From the NCBI GenBank assembly GCA_910589395.1, contig CAJUTL010000034.1:1-20378 (forward strand): a DNA stretch of 20,378 nt. Reading direction: 5' to 3'. Source of the stretch: an uncultured Oscillospiraceae bacterium. Its GTDB lineage: Bacteria; Bacillota_A; Clostridia; Oscillospirales; Acutalibacteraceae. Under the pieces are notes generated by a model that saw only the letters and a program-made list of their open reading frames with translations, was not told where the DNA came from and ran no database searches. Of this stretch, positions 7,097-14,264 are shown one piece after another. Position numbers and translations under genes: made by a program. Every line of letters starts with the position of its first letter. The first letter of the stretch is position 1.

Positions 7097-7408
7097 GTGG
7101 CAGTCAAGGAAAAAATCAGGATCAGGATCAAGGGGTACGATCATCAGCTGGTGGATCAGTCCGCCGAAAAGATCGTTGCCACCGCAAAGCGCACGGGCGC
7201 CAGGGTATCAGGCCCGGTCCCGCTGCCTACCGAGAAGCAGATCATCACCATTCTGCGTGCTGTTCATAAGTATAAGGACAGCCGGGAACAGTTTGAAATG
7301 CGCACTCATAAGAGACTGATCGACATTCTCAGGCCTTCCAACAAGACCGTTGAGGCTTTGATGGGTCTGGAGCTCCCTGCCGGCGTAGAAGTAGAGATCA
7401 AGCTGTAA
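7097..7408 (+). CDS. rpsJ: 30S ribosomal protein S10
   Basis: S10 is a 30S head protein. In the family it also serves as NusE, pairing with NusB in transcription antitermination. The 103-aa length and the sequence match S10 throughout: KIRIRIKGYDHQLVDQSA at the start, the conserved GPVPLPTE loop near residue 40, and the MRTHKRLIDI helix. The start is GTG, set by AAGGAGG immediately upstream. It is the first gene of the operon, after a long leader. An unusually long, hairpin-rich gap of 144 bases separates it from rplC, so S10 output may be set separately from its neighbours (inference). Confidence 0.97.
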   Translation: MAVKEKIRIRIKGYDHQLVDQSAEKIVATAKRTGARVSGPVPLPTEKQIITILRAVHKYKDSREQFEMRTHKRLIDILRPSNKTVEALMGLELPAGVEVEIKL

Positions 7409-7552
7409 GAACTTGTACCAATGCTTCTACCAACCGAGACAGAGGGTCATGTTGGGGAAACCCAACCAATAACCCAGCCGGGCGGCACGGATTTGAACCT
7501 GCTGAAAACAGCAGTTCAGGCTTGAGCCGTATGGCTGACAGGAGGAAAAAAT
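7409..7552 (+). other. Structured rpsJ-rplC spacer with three hairpins
   Basis: Three hairpins follow one another. GTTGGG/CCCAAC with a GAAA tetraloop is at 7451-7466. CTGCTG/CAGCAG with an AAAA loop is at 7499-7514, extended by GAA/TTC past a bulge. AGCC/GGCT with a GTAT loop is at 7525-7536, close to the rplC Shine-Dalgarno sequence. There is no T tract, so these are not plain terminators. They may protect or process mRNA, or bind a ribosomal protein. Confidence 0.5.
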
Positions 7553-8185
7553 ATGAAAAAAGGAATCATCGGCAAGAAGATCGGCATGACGCAGATCTTC
7601 GATGAGAAGGGGAAAGTGATCCCCGTCACCGTCATCGAGGCCGGCCCCTGCGTGGTAACGCAGAAAAAGACCGCCGAAAACGATGGCTACGAGGCGGTTC
7701 AGGTAGGCTTCGGCGACCAGAAGCCCCAGCGCCTCTCCAAGCCCCTGAAGGGCCACTTCGACAAGGGCGGCGTCGCCCCCAAGAAGACCCTGCGGGAGCT
7801 GCGGCTGGAGGATATCAGCGAGCTCAATGTGGGCGATCTGATCAAGGCCGACATTTTTGAAGCCGGAGAGCACGTGGACGTTACCGGCGTGAGCAAGGGC
7901 AAAGGCTACGCGGGCGTGATCAAGCGCTGGAATTTCCACCGCCTGAAGGAGACCCACGGCACCGGCCCTGTGGCCCGTCACGGCGGCTCCAACGGCCCCA
8001 TTTCCGATCCCTCCCGCGTTTTTAAGGGAGTGAAGATGGCCGGCCATCTGGGCGCTGAGACCGTTACCGTTCAGAACCTGGTCGTGGCCAAGGTGGACGC
8101 GGAAAACAATCTGATCGCGGTAAAGGGCGCTGTGCCCGGCCCCAACGGCGGCATCGTGACCATCCGCGACAGTGTGAAAGCATAA
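7553..8185 (+). CDS. rplC: 50S ribosomal protein L3
   Basis: L3 is an early-assembling 50S protein whose long loop reaches toward the peptidyl transferase centre. The 210-aa product begins with the family's KGIIGKKIGMTQIF and keeps the HGTGPVARHGGSNGP loop and SRVFKGVKMAGHLG (about residues 142-167). The Gln that is methylated in enteric L3 is not in this loop, as expected for Gram-positive versions. AGGAGG lies 7 bases before the ATG. It is 17 bases from rplD, with which it is probably co-translated. Confidence 0.97.
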   Translation: MKKGIIGKKIGMTQIFDEKGKVIPVTVIEAGPCVVTQKKTAENDGYEAVQVGFGDQKPQRLSKPLKGHFDKGGVAPKKTLRELRLEDISELNVGDLIKADIFEAGEHVDVTGVSKGKGYAGVIKRWNFHRLKETHGTGPVARHGGSNGPISDPSRVFKGVKMAGHLGAETVTVQNLVVAKVDAENNLIAVKGAVPGPNGGIVTIRDSVKA

Positions 8186-8202
8186 GGGAAGGAGGAATCA
8201 GA

Positions 8203-8826
8203 ATGCCTACAGTAGCAGTTTTGAACATGCAGGGCAAGGAAGTCGGCAAGCAGGAGCTTTCCGAGGCCGTATTCGGGATCAAGCCCAATGTTTCCGTAAT
8301 GAACGACATGGTAAAGAATTACCTTGCCAATCAGCGCCAGGGCACTCAGTCCGCTCTGACCCGCGCAGAGGTTTCCGGCGGCGGCAAAAAGCCGTGGCGC
8401 CAGAAGGGCACAGGCCGTGCCCGCCAGGGCAGCACCCGGGCTCCTCAGTGGACCCACGGCGGCATCGTGTTCGCGCCGAAGCCCAGAGATTACAGCTATA
8501 CTTTGAATAAGAAGGTCAAGCGCCTGGCGATGAAGTCCGCCCTTTCTTCCAAGGCTCGGGACAACGAGCTGATCGTGATGGACGCCATTACCACCGACGC
8601 CTACAAGACCAAGACCATCGCCGAGATGCTGAAGGCGGTGGGCAGCGAAAGAAAGGCCCTGATCGTTCTCGATACCGTGGACGAAAAGGTGATCGCTTCC
8701 GCCCGGAACATTCCCGGTGTAAAGACCGCTCAGGTCAACACCCTGAACGTGTACGATATCCTGAACGCCGATAAATTCATCGTCGTCAAGGATGCGGTGG
8801 CTAAAATTGAGGAGGTGTATGCGTAA
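8203..8826 (+). CDS. rplD: 50S ribosomal protein L4
   Basis: L4 lines the narrow part of the peptide exit tunnel; changes in its loop give macrolide resistance in other bacteria. The 207-aa product has the family's extended basic loop (about residues 61-88), with GGGKKPWRQKGTGRARQGS followed by TRAPQW, and shows no resistance-type deletion there. In proteobacteria L4 represses the S10 operon through the leader. Whether it does so here, where the leader is also long and terminator-bearing, is open. Its TAA overlaps the rplW ATG by one base (TAATG), implying translational coupling. Confidence 0.97.
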   Translation: MPTVAVLNMQGKEVGKQELSEAVFGIKPNVSVMNDMVKNYLANQRQGTQSALTRAEVSGGGKKPWRQKGTGRARQGSTRAPQWTHGGIVFAPKPRDYSYTLNKKVKRLAMKSALSSKARDNELIVMDAITTDAYKTKTIAEMLKAVGSERKALIVLDTVDEKVIASARNIPGVKTAQVNTLNVYDILNADKFIVVKDAVAKIEEVYA

Positions 8827-9116
8827 TGACAGCACAGGATATCATTATCCGCCCCGTGATCACGGAAAAGACCATGGACGGAAACTCCCTGAAGAAGTAC
8901 ACCTTTGAAGTGAGTAAGGATTCCACCAAGATCGATATCAAACGCGCGGTGGAAGAGCTGTTCGGCGTAAAGGTCAGCAAGGTGAACACCCTCCATGTGA
9001 GAGGCCAGCTGCGCCGCCAGGGCCGCAACCAAGGCTACACCAGAAGCTGGAAAAAGGCCGTTGTCACTCTGACGGAGGACAGCAAGACCATTGAATTCTT
9101 TGAATCTATGGTCTAA
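8826..9116 (+). CDS. rplW: 50S ribosomal protein L23
   Basis: L23 sits at the tunnel exit and docks trigger factor, SRP and the Sec machinery. The 96-aa product matches the family: IIIRPVITEKTMD at the start, the VEELFGVKVSKVNTLHVRG segment at about 42-60, and a basic RRQGRNQGYTRSWKKAVVTL end. It begins inside the rplD stop codon. It is followed by an unusually long 210-base gap with a large nested hairpin before rplB. Confidence 0.97.
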   Translation: MTAQDIIIRPVITEKTMDGNSLKKYTFEVSKDSTKIDIKRAVEELFGVKVSKVNTLHVRGQLRRQGRNQGYTRSWKKAVVTLTEDSKTIEFFESMV

Positions 9117-9124
9117 CTTCTGTC

Positions 9125-9216
9125 GGGCAGATTCGCGGCTTTCAGGCTTATCGGCCGGTCGTGTATCGAAAATACACTTCCCGGCCTGCTGCACCTGAAA
9201 TCCATCGAATCTGCCC
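9125..9216 (+). other. Nested four-helix RNA structure between rplW and rplB
   Basis: Four perfect helices nest inside one another. They are GGGCAGATTCG (9125-9135) with 9206-9216, TTTCAGG (9140-9146) with 9194-9200, GGCCGG (9153-9158) with 9181-9186, and GTGTAT (9161-9166) with 9172-9177, closing on loop CGAAA. Asymmetric internal loops separate the helices. No T tract follows. Two smaller hairpins come next: CAGCA/TGCTG at 9248-9264 and GGGAGC/GCTCCC at 9279-9297. The shape suggests a protein-binding or RNase-processing site rather than a terminator. Confidence 0.65.
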
Positions 9217-9326
9217 AGGCAGAAGGGCTTGGCAAAAGAACCAAACACAGCATGGAAAGTGCTGGAACCAGCATGAATGGGAGCGCGCCGAGCTCCCGCA
9301 AAGCGAAATAGGAGAGTGAAAACCAC

Positions 9327-10160
9327 ATGGCAATCAAGAATTACAAGCCGACTACCGCGGCAAGGCGCAACATGTCCGTTACGGACTACCAGAGCCTGTC
9401 GAAGAACGGCCCCGAGAAGAGCCTGCTGGCTCCTCTGGACAAGAACGCGGGCCGCAACAGCTACGGCCGCATCACCGTTCGCCATCGCGGCGGCGGAAAC
9501 CGCAAGAAGTACCGTATTATCGATTTCAAGCGCCAGAAGCACGATGTGGAGGCCACTGTACAAAGCATCGAGTACGATCCCAACCGTTCCGCGTTTATTG
9601 CCCTCATTCAGTATGAGGACGGCGAGAAAAAGTATATTCTGGCCGCCAACGGCATGAAGGTGGGAGACAAGGTGGTATCCGGCGAAAGCGCCGATATCAA
9701 GCCCGGCAACGCCCTTCCTCTGAAGAGCATTCCCGTAGGTACCTTCATTCACAACGTGGAGCTGTATCCCGGCAAGGGTGCTCAGCTGGCAAGAGCCGCC
9801 GGCATCATGGCCCAGCTGATGGCAAAGGAAAACGGCATGGCCCTTCTGAGGCTGCCCTCCGGCGAGCTTCGGAACGTGCCGGAGACCTGCATGGCCTCCA
9901 TCGGCCAGGTTTCCAATATCGACCATGAGAACGTGAAGATCGGCAAGGCCGGCCGGAAGCGTCACATGGGCTGGAGACCCACGGTTCGCGGCTCTGTAAT
10001 GAACCCCAACGACCACCCCCACGGCGGCGGCGAGGGCAAGAGCCCTGTTGGCCGTCCCGGTCCTGTTACCCCCTGGGGCAAGCCCGCTCTGGGTTACAAG
10101 ACCCGCAAGACCCACAACCGCAGTGATAAGTTTATCGTAAGGCGCAGAAACGGCAAGTAA
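9327..10160 (+). CDS. rplB: 50S ribosomal protein L2
   Basis: L2 is one of the most conserved 50S proteins, needed for subunit joining and near the peptidyl transferase centre. The 277-aa length is typical. The N-terminal RNA-binding region has NSYGRITVRHRGGGNRKKYRIID in two adjoining parts, and the C-terminal signature GSVMNPNDHPHGGGEGKSP includes the conserved His near residue 229. AGGAGAG lies 10 bases before the ATG. It is preceded by the long structured spacer and followed by a 61-base gap with a small GCGGC/GCCGC hairpin (10174-10186). Confidence 0.98.
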   Translation: MAIKNYKPTTAARRNMSVTDYQSLSKNGPEKSLLAPLDKNAGRNSYGRITVRHRGGGNRKKYRIIDFKRQKHDVEATVQSIEYDPNRSAFIALIQYEDGEKKYILAANGMKVGDKVVSGESADIKPGNALPLKSIPVGTFIHNVELYPGKGAQLARAAGIMAQLMAKENGMALLRLPSGELRNVPETCMASIGQVSNIDHENVKIGKAGRKRHMGWRPTVRGSVMNPNDHPHGGGEGKSPVGRPGPVTPWGKPALGYKTRKTHNRSDKFIVRRRNGK

Positions 10161-10221
10161 GCGCACGGGAATAGCGGCGAAGCCGCCGCACCACTAAGCG
10201 AAAGGACAGTGATCACAAGCT

Positions 10222-10494
10222 ATGAGCAGAAGTCTGAAAAAAGGACCTTTTGTACAGCCCGTGCTGCTGAAAAGGATCCAGGCTATGAACGAAGCCGGTG
10301 AGAAGAAGATCGTGAAAACCTGGAGCAGAGCCTCCATGATCTTCCCGGATTTCGTAGGCCACACCATCGCGGTCCATGACGGCCGCAAGCATGTGCCGGT
10401 GTATATCACCGAGGACATGGTAGGCCACAAGCTGGGCGAATTCGCCCCTACACGCACCTTCAAGGGTCATGCCGGTGCGAAGACGACCAAGTAA
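10222..10494 (+). CDS. rpsS: 30S ribosomal protein S19
   Basis: S19 binds 16S rRNA in the 30S head beside S13. The 90-aa product starts with the family's MSRSLKKGPFVQP and holds IVKTWSRASMIFPDFVGHTIAVHDGR in two adjoining conserved parts, then the basic end FAPTRTFKGHAG. The start is certain from homology, but the Shine-Dalgarno match (AAAGGA, about 17 bases upstream) is weak compared with the other genes of the operon. Translation may therefore depend on read-in from rplB. Confidence 0.96.
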   Translation: MSRSLKKGPFVQPVLLKRIQAMNEAGEKKIVKTWSRASMIFPDFVGHTIAVHDGRKHVPVYITEDMVGHKLGEFAPTRTFKGHAGAKTTK

Positions 10495-10515
10495 AGAAAG
10501 GAGAGCAGATCGATC

Positions 10516-10851
10516 ATGGAAGCGAAAGCAACATTGAACTATACCCGTATCTCTCCCCGCAAGGTCGGAATCGTGCTGGATCTTATCCGGAACAAGCCGG
10601 TGGACCTTGCCGCCGCTATTTTGCAGCATACCCCCAAGGCTGCCTGTGAGGATCTTCAAAAGCTTCTCAAGTCTGCTGTGGCAAATGCTGAGAACAATTT
10701 CAACATGGACAGAAACAGCCTTTACGTTTCCCAGTGCTATGTAACGCCCGGCCCCATCCTGAAGAGGATCCGGCCCAGCGCCCATGGCAGAGCGTTCCGG
10801 GTGTTGAAGAGAACTTCCCACATCACCATTGTGGTGAAGGAAAAAGAGTAA
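10516..10851 (+). CDS. rplV: 50S ribosomal protein L22
   Basis: L22 contributes a long beta-hairpin to the exit tunnel opposite L4. The 111-aa product has the N-terminal YTRISPRKVGIVLDLIRNK. The tunnel hairpin, GPILKRIRPSAHGRAF and RVLKRTSHITIVV, occupies about residues 76-105 without the insertions seen in macrolide-resistant mutants. It is followed after 18 bases by rpsC, which has a strong AAGGAGG. Confidence 0.96.
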   Translation: MEAKATLNYTRISPRKVGIVLDLIRNKPVDLAAAILQHTPKAACEDLQKLLKSAVANAENNFNMDRNSLYVSQCYVTPGPILKRIRPSAHGRAFRVLKRTSHITIVVKEKE

Positions 10852-10869
10852 GCGGTAAGGAGGCAAATT

Positions 10870-11613
10870 ATGGGTCAGAAAGTGAATCCCCACGGTCTCC
10901 GTGTGGGCGTGATTAAAGACTGGGATTCCCGTTGGTTCGCGAAGGACAATGAGTTCGGCGATACTCTCGTACAGGACTACAACCTCCGCAAAATGCTGAA
11001 GAAGCAGCTCTATTCCGCGGGCATTCCGAAAATTGAGATCGAGCGCGACGCCTCTAAGGTGCGCGTGCACATTCATTGCGCGAAGCCGGGCCTTGTCATC
11101 GGCAAGGGCGGCACAGAGATCGAAAAACTTCGCCAGCAGTGCGAGAAGATGCTGGGGAAGCCCGTTGTTATCAATATCGTCGAGGTTCGCCAGCCCGATC
11201 TGAACGCGCAGCTGGTGGCTGAGAACATCGCTTCCCAGCTGGAGCGCCGTATCGCGTTCCGCCGGGCCATGAAGGGCTGTATCGGCCGCAGCATGCGTCT
11301 GGGCGCCAGGGGAATCAAAACCCAGGTTTCCGGCCGCTTGAACGGCGCTGAAATTGCCCGCAGCGAGCAGTACCACGACGGCACCATTCCCCTGCAGACT
11401 CTGCGGGCCGATATCGATTACGGCTTCGCCGAGGCGAACACCACCTATGGCCGTATTGGCGTAAAGGTGTGGCTGTACAAGGGCGAGGTGCTCAACGATA
11501 ACCGCGGCAGCCGGGAAGACCGGAACGAGAACCGCGGCAGGCGGGACGACCGCCGCGACCGCCCGAACAACCGGCGCGGTTCCGGAGAAAAAAGGGAAGG
11601 AGGCCGCAGATAA
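10870..11613 (+). CDS. rpsC: 30S ribosomal protein S3 with Arg-rich tail
   Basis: S3 lies at the mRNA entry side of the 30S head and has helicase-like activity there with S4 and S5. The 247-aa product opens with MGQKVNPHGLRVGVIKDWDS, has the type-II KH loop VIGKGGTEI at about 76-84 and the C-terminal domain motif RRAMKGCIGRSMRLGARGIK. From about residue 210 it continues into a low-complexity tail of alternating Arg, Asp, Asn and Gly, a variable region in this family. Its TAA abuts the rplP ATG with no spacer, and the rplP Shine-Dalgarno sequence lies within this tail. Confidence 0.97.
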   Translation: MGQKVNPHGLRVGVIKDWDSRWFAKDNEFGDTLVQDYNLRKMLKKQLYSAGIPKIEIERDASKVRVHIHCAKPGLVIGKGGTEIEKLRQQCEKMLGKPVVINIVEVRQPDLNAQLVAENIASQLERRIAFRRAMKGCIGRSMRLGARGIKTQVSGRLNGAEIARSEQYHDGTIPLQTLRADIDYGFAEANTTYGRIGVKVWLYKGEVLNDNRGSREDRNENRGRRDDRRDRPNNRRGSGEKREGGRR

Positions 11614-12030
11614 ATGTTACTTCCTAAGCGCGTAAAGTACCGCAGAGTACAGAGAGGCCGCATGAAGGGCAAGGCTCTTCGCGGCAACAAGATCACCTAT
11701 GGCGATTACGGCCTTCAGGCCCTGGAGCCCGCCTGGATCACCAGTAACCAAATCGAGGCCGCCCGTGTGGCCATGACCCGTTACTGCAAGCGTTTCGGTA
11801 AGGTCTGGATCAAGATCTTCCCCGACAAGCCCGTGACCCAGAAGCCCGCTGAAACCCGCATGGGTTCCGGTAAGGGCTCCCCGGAGTACTGGGTAGCCGT
11901 GGTAAAGCCCGGCCGCGTCATGTTTGAGCTGGGCGGGGTGCCGGAGGCAACAGCGAAGGAGGCCCTTCGTCTGGCTGCCAACAAGCTTCCCATCAAGTGC
12001 AAAGTTATAACGAAAGAAACGGAGGCGTAA
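11614..12030 (+). CDS. rplP: 50S ribosomal protein L16
   Basis: L16 helps position the aminoacyl end of tRNA in the A site. The 138-aa product begins MLLPKRVKYRRVQRGRMKG and has the central motif ETRMGSGKGSPEYWVAVVKP at about 75-94, both typical. It starts right after the rpsC stop, with AAGGAGG 11 bases upstream inside rpsC, so it is translationally coupled. Four bases later rpmC begins. Nothing is unusual in length or motifs. Confidence 0.97.
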   Translation: MLLPKRVKYRRVQRGRMKGKALRGNKITYGDYGLQALEPAWITSNQIEAARVAMTRYCKRFGKVWIKIFPDKPVTQKPAETRMGSGKGSPEYWVAVVKPGRVMFELGGVPEATAKEALRLAANKLPIKCKVITKETEA

Positions 12031-12033
12031 GTC

Positions 12034-12237
12034 ATGAAAGCTTCAGAAATCAGAGAATTGACAGCTGAAGAGCTGAACAGCAAGCTCAGGGACCTCAAGG
12101 CGGAGCTTTTTAACCTTCGTTTCCAGCTCGCTATCAATCAGCTCGACAACCCCATGCGTATCTCAGCTGTGAAAAAGGATATCGCCCGTGTAAAAACGGT
12201 GATCCGCGAGAACGAGCTGAGCGCTGAGAACGCCTAA
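12034..12237 (+). CDS. rpmC: 50S ribosomal protein L29
   Basis: L29 is a small two-helix protein near the tunnel exit, next to L23. The 67-aa product shows the family pattern: MKASEIRELTAEELNSKLRD, then LKAELFNLRFQLAINQLDNP, then a second helix with IARVKTVIRE. It lies 3 bases after rplP, with GGAGG upstream, and 18 bases before rpsQ. Length and charge pattern are ordinary. Confidence 0.96.
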   Translation: MKASEIRELTAEELNSKLRDLKAELFNLRFQLAINQLDNPMRISAVKKDIARVKTVIRENELSAENA

Positions 12238-12255
12238 GGGAAGGGAGGATTTGAC

Positions 12256-12516
12256 GTGAGCGAAGAGAGAAACATGAGAAAAACAGCTGTCGGTCATGTA
12301 GTCAGCAACAAGATGGATAAGACCGTAGTGGTCGCCATTCAGGACAGCGTAAAGCATCCGCTGTACGGAAAGGTCATCAAGCGCACCGTAAAGCGCAAGG
12401 CCCACGATGAGAACAACGAGTGCAATGTGGGAGATCGCGTGCGCATCATGGAGACCCGTCCTCTGTCCAAGGATAAGAGATGGCGCCTGGTCGAGATCAT
12501 CGAGAAAGCCAAGTAA
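12256..12516 (+). CDS. rpsQ: 30S ribosomal protein S17
   Basis: S17 is a primary 16S rRNA-binding protein with an OB fold. The 86-aa product carries GHVVSNKMDKTVVVAIQD at about 13-30, HPLYGKVIKRTVKRKAHDE and the end RIMETRPLSKDKRWRLVEI, all family signatures. The GTG start is fixed by AGGGAGG at 12242-12248, 7 bases upstream. It is followed by a 58-base gap with the stem TTGGCC/GGCCAA (12518-12544). Confidence 0.96.
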   Translation: MSEERNMRKTAVGHVVSNKMDKTVVVAIQDSVKHPLYGKVIKRTVKRKAHDENNECNVGDRVRIMETRPLSKDKRWRLVEIIEKAK

Positions 12517-12574
12517 TTTGGCCTGTCATTCAGTTTAAGGCCAAGAAAGGCTTAGAGCAAAGGAGGAACGCACT

Positions 12575-12943
12575 GTGATTCAACAGCAGACTTACCTCAA
12601 AGTTGCCGACAACACCGGCGCGAAGGAGCTTATGTGCATTCGCGTTCTGGGAGGTACCGGCAGGAGGTATGCCAATATCGGCGACGTGGTGGTAGCTTCT
12701 GTCAAGAAGGCTGCGCCCGGCGGCGTGGTAAAGAAGGGCGACGTTGTGAAGGCGGTCATCGTAAGAACCTCTTCCGGCGTGCGCAGAGACGACGGCACCT
12801 ACATTCGTTTTGACGAGAACGCCGCCGTGATCATCCGTGACGACAAGAACCCCAGGGGCACCCGTATTTTTGGGCCCGTGGCCCGCGAGCTCAGAGACAA
12901 GGAGTATCTGAAGATCCTGTCTCTCGCTCCCGAAGTGCTTTGA
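12575..12943 (+). CDS. rplN: 50S ribosomal protein L14
   Basis: L14 sits at the subunit interface and is the binding site for the silencing factor RsfS in many bacteria. The 122-aa length is standard, with MIQQQTYLKVADNTGAKEL at the start, GGTGRRYANIGDVVVASVK and the end GTRIFGPVARELRDKEYLKI. The start is GTG with AAGGAGG upstream. A 6-bp hairpin in the preceding spacer could separate the rpsQ and rplN parts of the message. It is followed after 15 bases by rplX. Confidence 0.97.
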   Translation: MIQQQTYLKVADNTGAKELMCIRVLGGTGRRYANIGDVVVASVKKAAPGGVVKKGDVVKAVIVRTSSGVRRDDGTYIRFDENAAVIIRDDKNPRGTRIFGPVARELRDKEYLKILSLAPEVL

Positions 12944-12958
12944 TGGAGGTGGACGTCA

Positions 12959-13279
12959 ATGAATAACAAGATGCATGTAAAAACCGGCGATACCGTTGTG
13001 ATCCTCAGCGGTAAGGACCGCGGCAAGAAGGGGAAGATCATGCAGGTCAGCCCCAAGGAAGGCAAGGTCATCATCGAGAACGCCAACTTCGTGCAGAAGC
13101 ATGTAAAGCCCCGTAAAATGGGAGAGCCCGGCGGTATCATCAAAGCTGAATCCGCCATTTATGCCTGCAAAGTGCAGGTGGTTTGTCCCCGCTGCGGAAA
13201 GCCCACCCGTGTCGGCCATAAGGTTTTGCAGGACGGCACGAAAGAGCGCATTTGCAAGAAATGCGGCGAATCGCTGTAA
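12959..13279 (+). CDS. rplX: 50S ribosomal protein L24, with CxxC pairs
   Basis: L24 starts 50S assembly by binding the 5' end of 23S rRNA. The 106-aa product has the KOW motif at about 7-35 (VKTGDTVVILSGKDRGKKGK). The C-terminal part has two CxxC pairs (C76/C79 and C99/C102), consistent with a zinc ribbon as found in L24 of several Firmicutes. GGAGGT is 8 bases before the ATG. Together with the zinc-type S14 downstream, it makes this segment demand zinc (inference). Confidence 0.96.
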   Translation: MNNKMHVKTGDTVVILSGKDRGKKGKIMQVSPKEGKVIIENANFVQKHVKPRKMGEPGGIIKAESAIYACKVQVVCPRCGKPTRVGHKVLQDGTKERICKKCGESL

Positions 13280-13296
13280 GGGAGGGAAAAACGAAG

Positions 13297-13836
13297 ATGG
13301 CAAGAATGAAAGAGTTCTACAAAGAAGAAGTAGCCCCCGCCCTGATGAAGAAGTTCAGCTACAAGAGCGTTATGGAGATCCCGAAGCTGGACAAGATCGT
13401 CATCAATGTAGGCGCCGGCGAAGCCAAGGACAACGCCAAGGTGATCGACGCCATCAGCGGCGACCTGGCTGCCATTACCGGCCAGAAGCCCCTGGTGTGT
13501 AAGGCAAAGAAATCCGTGGCGAACTTTAAGCTGCGTGAGGGAATGCCCATTGGCGTGAAGGTCACGCTCAGAGGCGAGCGGATGTATGAATTCCTCGACA
13601 GACTGTTCAACGTGGCGCTGCCCCGTGTCCGCGACTTCCGCGGCATTAATCCCAATTCCTTTGACGGCAGAGGGAACTACAACATGGGCATTCGCGAGCA
13701 GCTGATCTTCCCCGAAATCGATTACGATAAGGTCGATAAGGTACGGGGCATGGATATCTGCTTCGTCACTACCGCAAAAACCGACGAAGAGGCCCGGGAG
13801 TTCCTTTCTCTGATGGGCGCTCCGTTTATGAGGTAA
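13297..13836 (+). CDS. rplE: 50S ribosomal protein L5
   Basis: L5 binds 5S rRNA and contacts the P-site tRNA and the 30S head. The 179-aa product from MARMKEFYKEEVAPALMKKF has the usual family length. An earlier in-frame start at 13252 lies inside rplX and has no ribosome binding site, whereas GGAGGG at 13281-13286 is 10 bases before the ATG at 13297. Conserved features include KIVINVGAGEA near 33-43, LREGMPIGVKVTLRGERMYE and SFDGRGNYNMGIREQLIFPE. Confidence 0.97.
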   Translation: MARMKEFYKEEVAPALMKKFSYKSVMEIPKLDKIVINVGAGEAKDNAKVIDAISGDLAAITGQKPLVCKAKKSVANFKLREGMPIGVKVTLRGERMYEFLDRLFNVALPRVRDFRGINPNSFDGRGNYNMGIREQLIFPEIDYDKVDKVRGMDICFVTTAKTDEEAREFLSLMGAPFMR

Positions 13837-13851
13837 AGGAGGGATTTCACT

Positions 13852-14037
13852 GTGGCCAAAACATCTATGAAAATCAAGCAGCAGAGAGCCCAGAAGTATT
13901 CCACCAGAGAATACAACCGCTGCAAGATCTGCGGCAGGCCGCATGCCTACCTTCGGAAGTTCGGCATCTGCCGTATCTGCTTCCGCGAGCTCGCTTACAA
14001 GGGAGAGATCCCCGGCGTGAAGAAGGCCAGCTGGTAA
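13852..14037 (+). CDS. rpsZ: 30S ribosomal protein S14, zinc type
   Basis: This 61-aa S14 has the zinc-binding cysteines C24, C27, C40 and C43 in the pattern CKIC and CRIC. It is the short, Zn-containing type found in the spc operon of Firmicutes, not the longer cysteine-free type. It joins the 30S head late in assembly with S10 and S3. The start is GTG with AAAGGAGG upstream. A repeat- and hairpin-filled gap of 227 bases follows before rpsH, the longest spacer inside the operon. Confidence 0.97.
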   Translation: MAKTSMKIKQQRAQKYSTREYNRCKICGRPHAYLRKFGICRICFRELAYKGEIPGVKKASW

Positions 14038-14264
14038 AAAGCTGCTTCGTGGCTTTCTTATGGAGTTGCAAAAAGCCGCTACGCGGCTTTCTTATGGAGT
14101 TGCTACGCAACTCTGCAACTCTGCTAACTTTGCCAAGTTGGGTAACTCTGCCAGAAGAAGCAGACTTCTTAAAATTACAACAAGCTTCAAAAAGCGGCTT
14201 TCTTTTTGGGAAGGCGCTTTCCAAAAAAACATGATACTGATTACCAGAAGGAGGTTATTAAGTC
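14038..14264 (+). repeat. rpsZ-rpsH spacer: direct repeats forming hairpins
   Basis: Two 32-base copies (14038-14069 and 14072-14103) differ at three positions. Each begins with a hairpin, AAAGCYGC...GYGGCTTT. Two of the three changes turn U-G wobble pairs into C-G pairs, so the stem is kept. Further hairpins follow: GAGTTGC/GCAACTC near 14097-14113 and AAGAAG/CTTCTT at 14155-14170. A third GCGGCTTTCTT-like stretch lies near 14195. No gene is supported. Plus-strand T tracts are weak, so full termination is unlikely. Confidence 0.7.

Noticed and set aside
8730..10166. A 478-codon minus-strand open frame across rplD-rplB
   Set aside because: It is antisense to strongly conserved ribosomal genes and results from their GC-rich third positions; there is no family resemblance.
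13252..13296. Extended start for L5
   Set aside because: The extension lies inside rplX, lacks a ribosome binding site and does not match the L5 family start.
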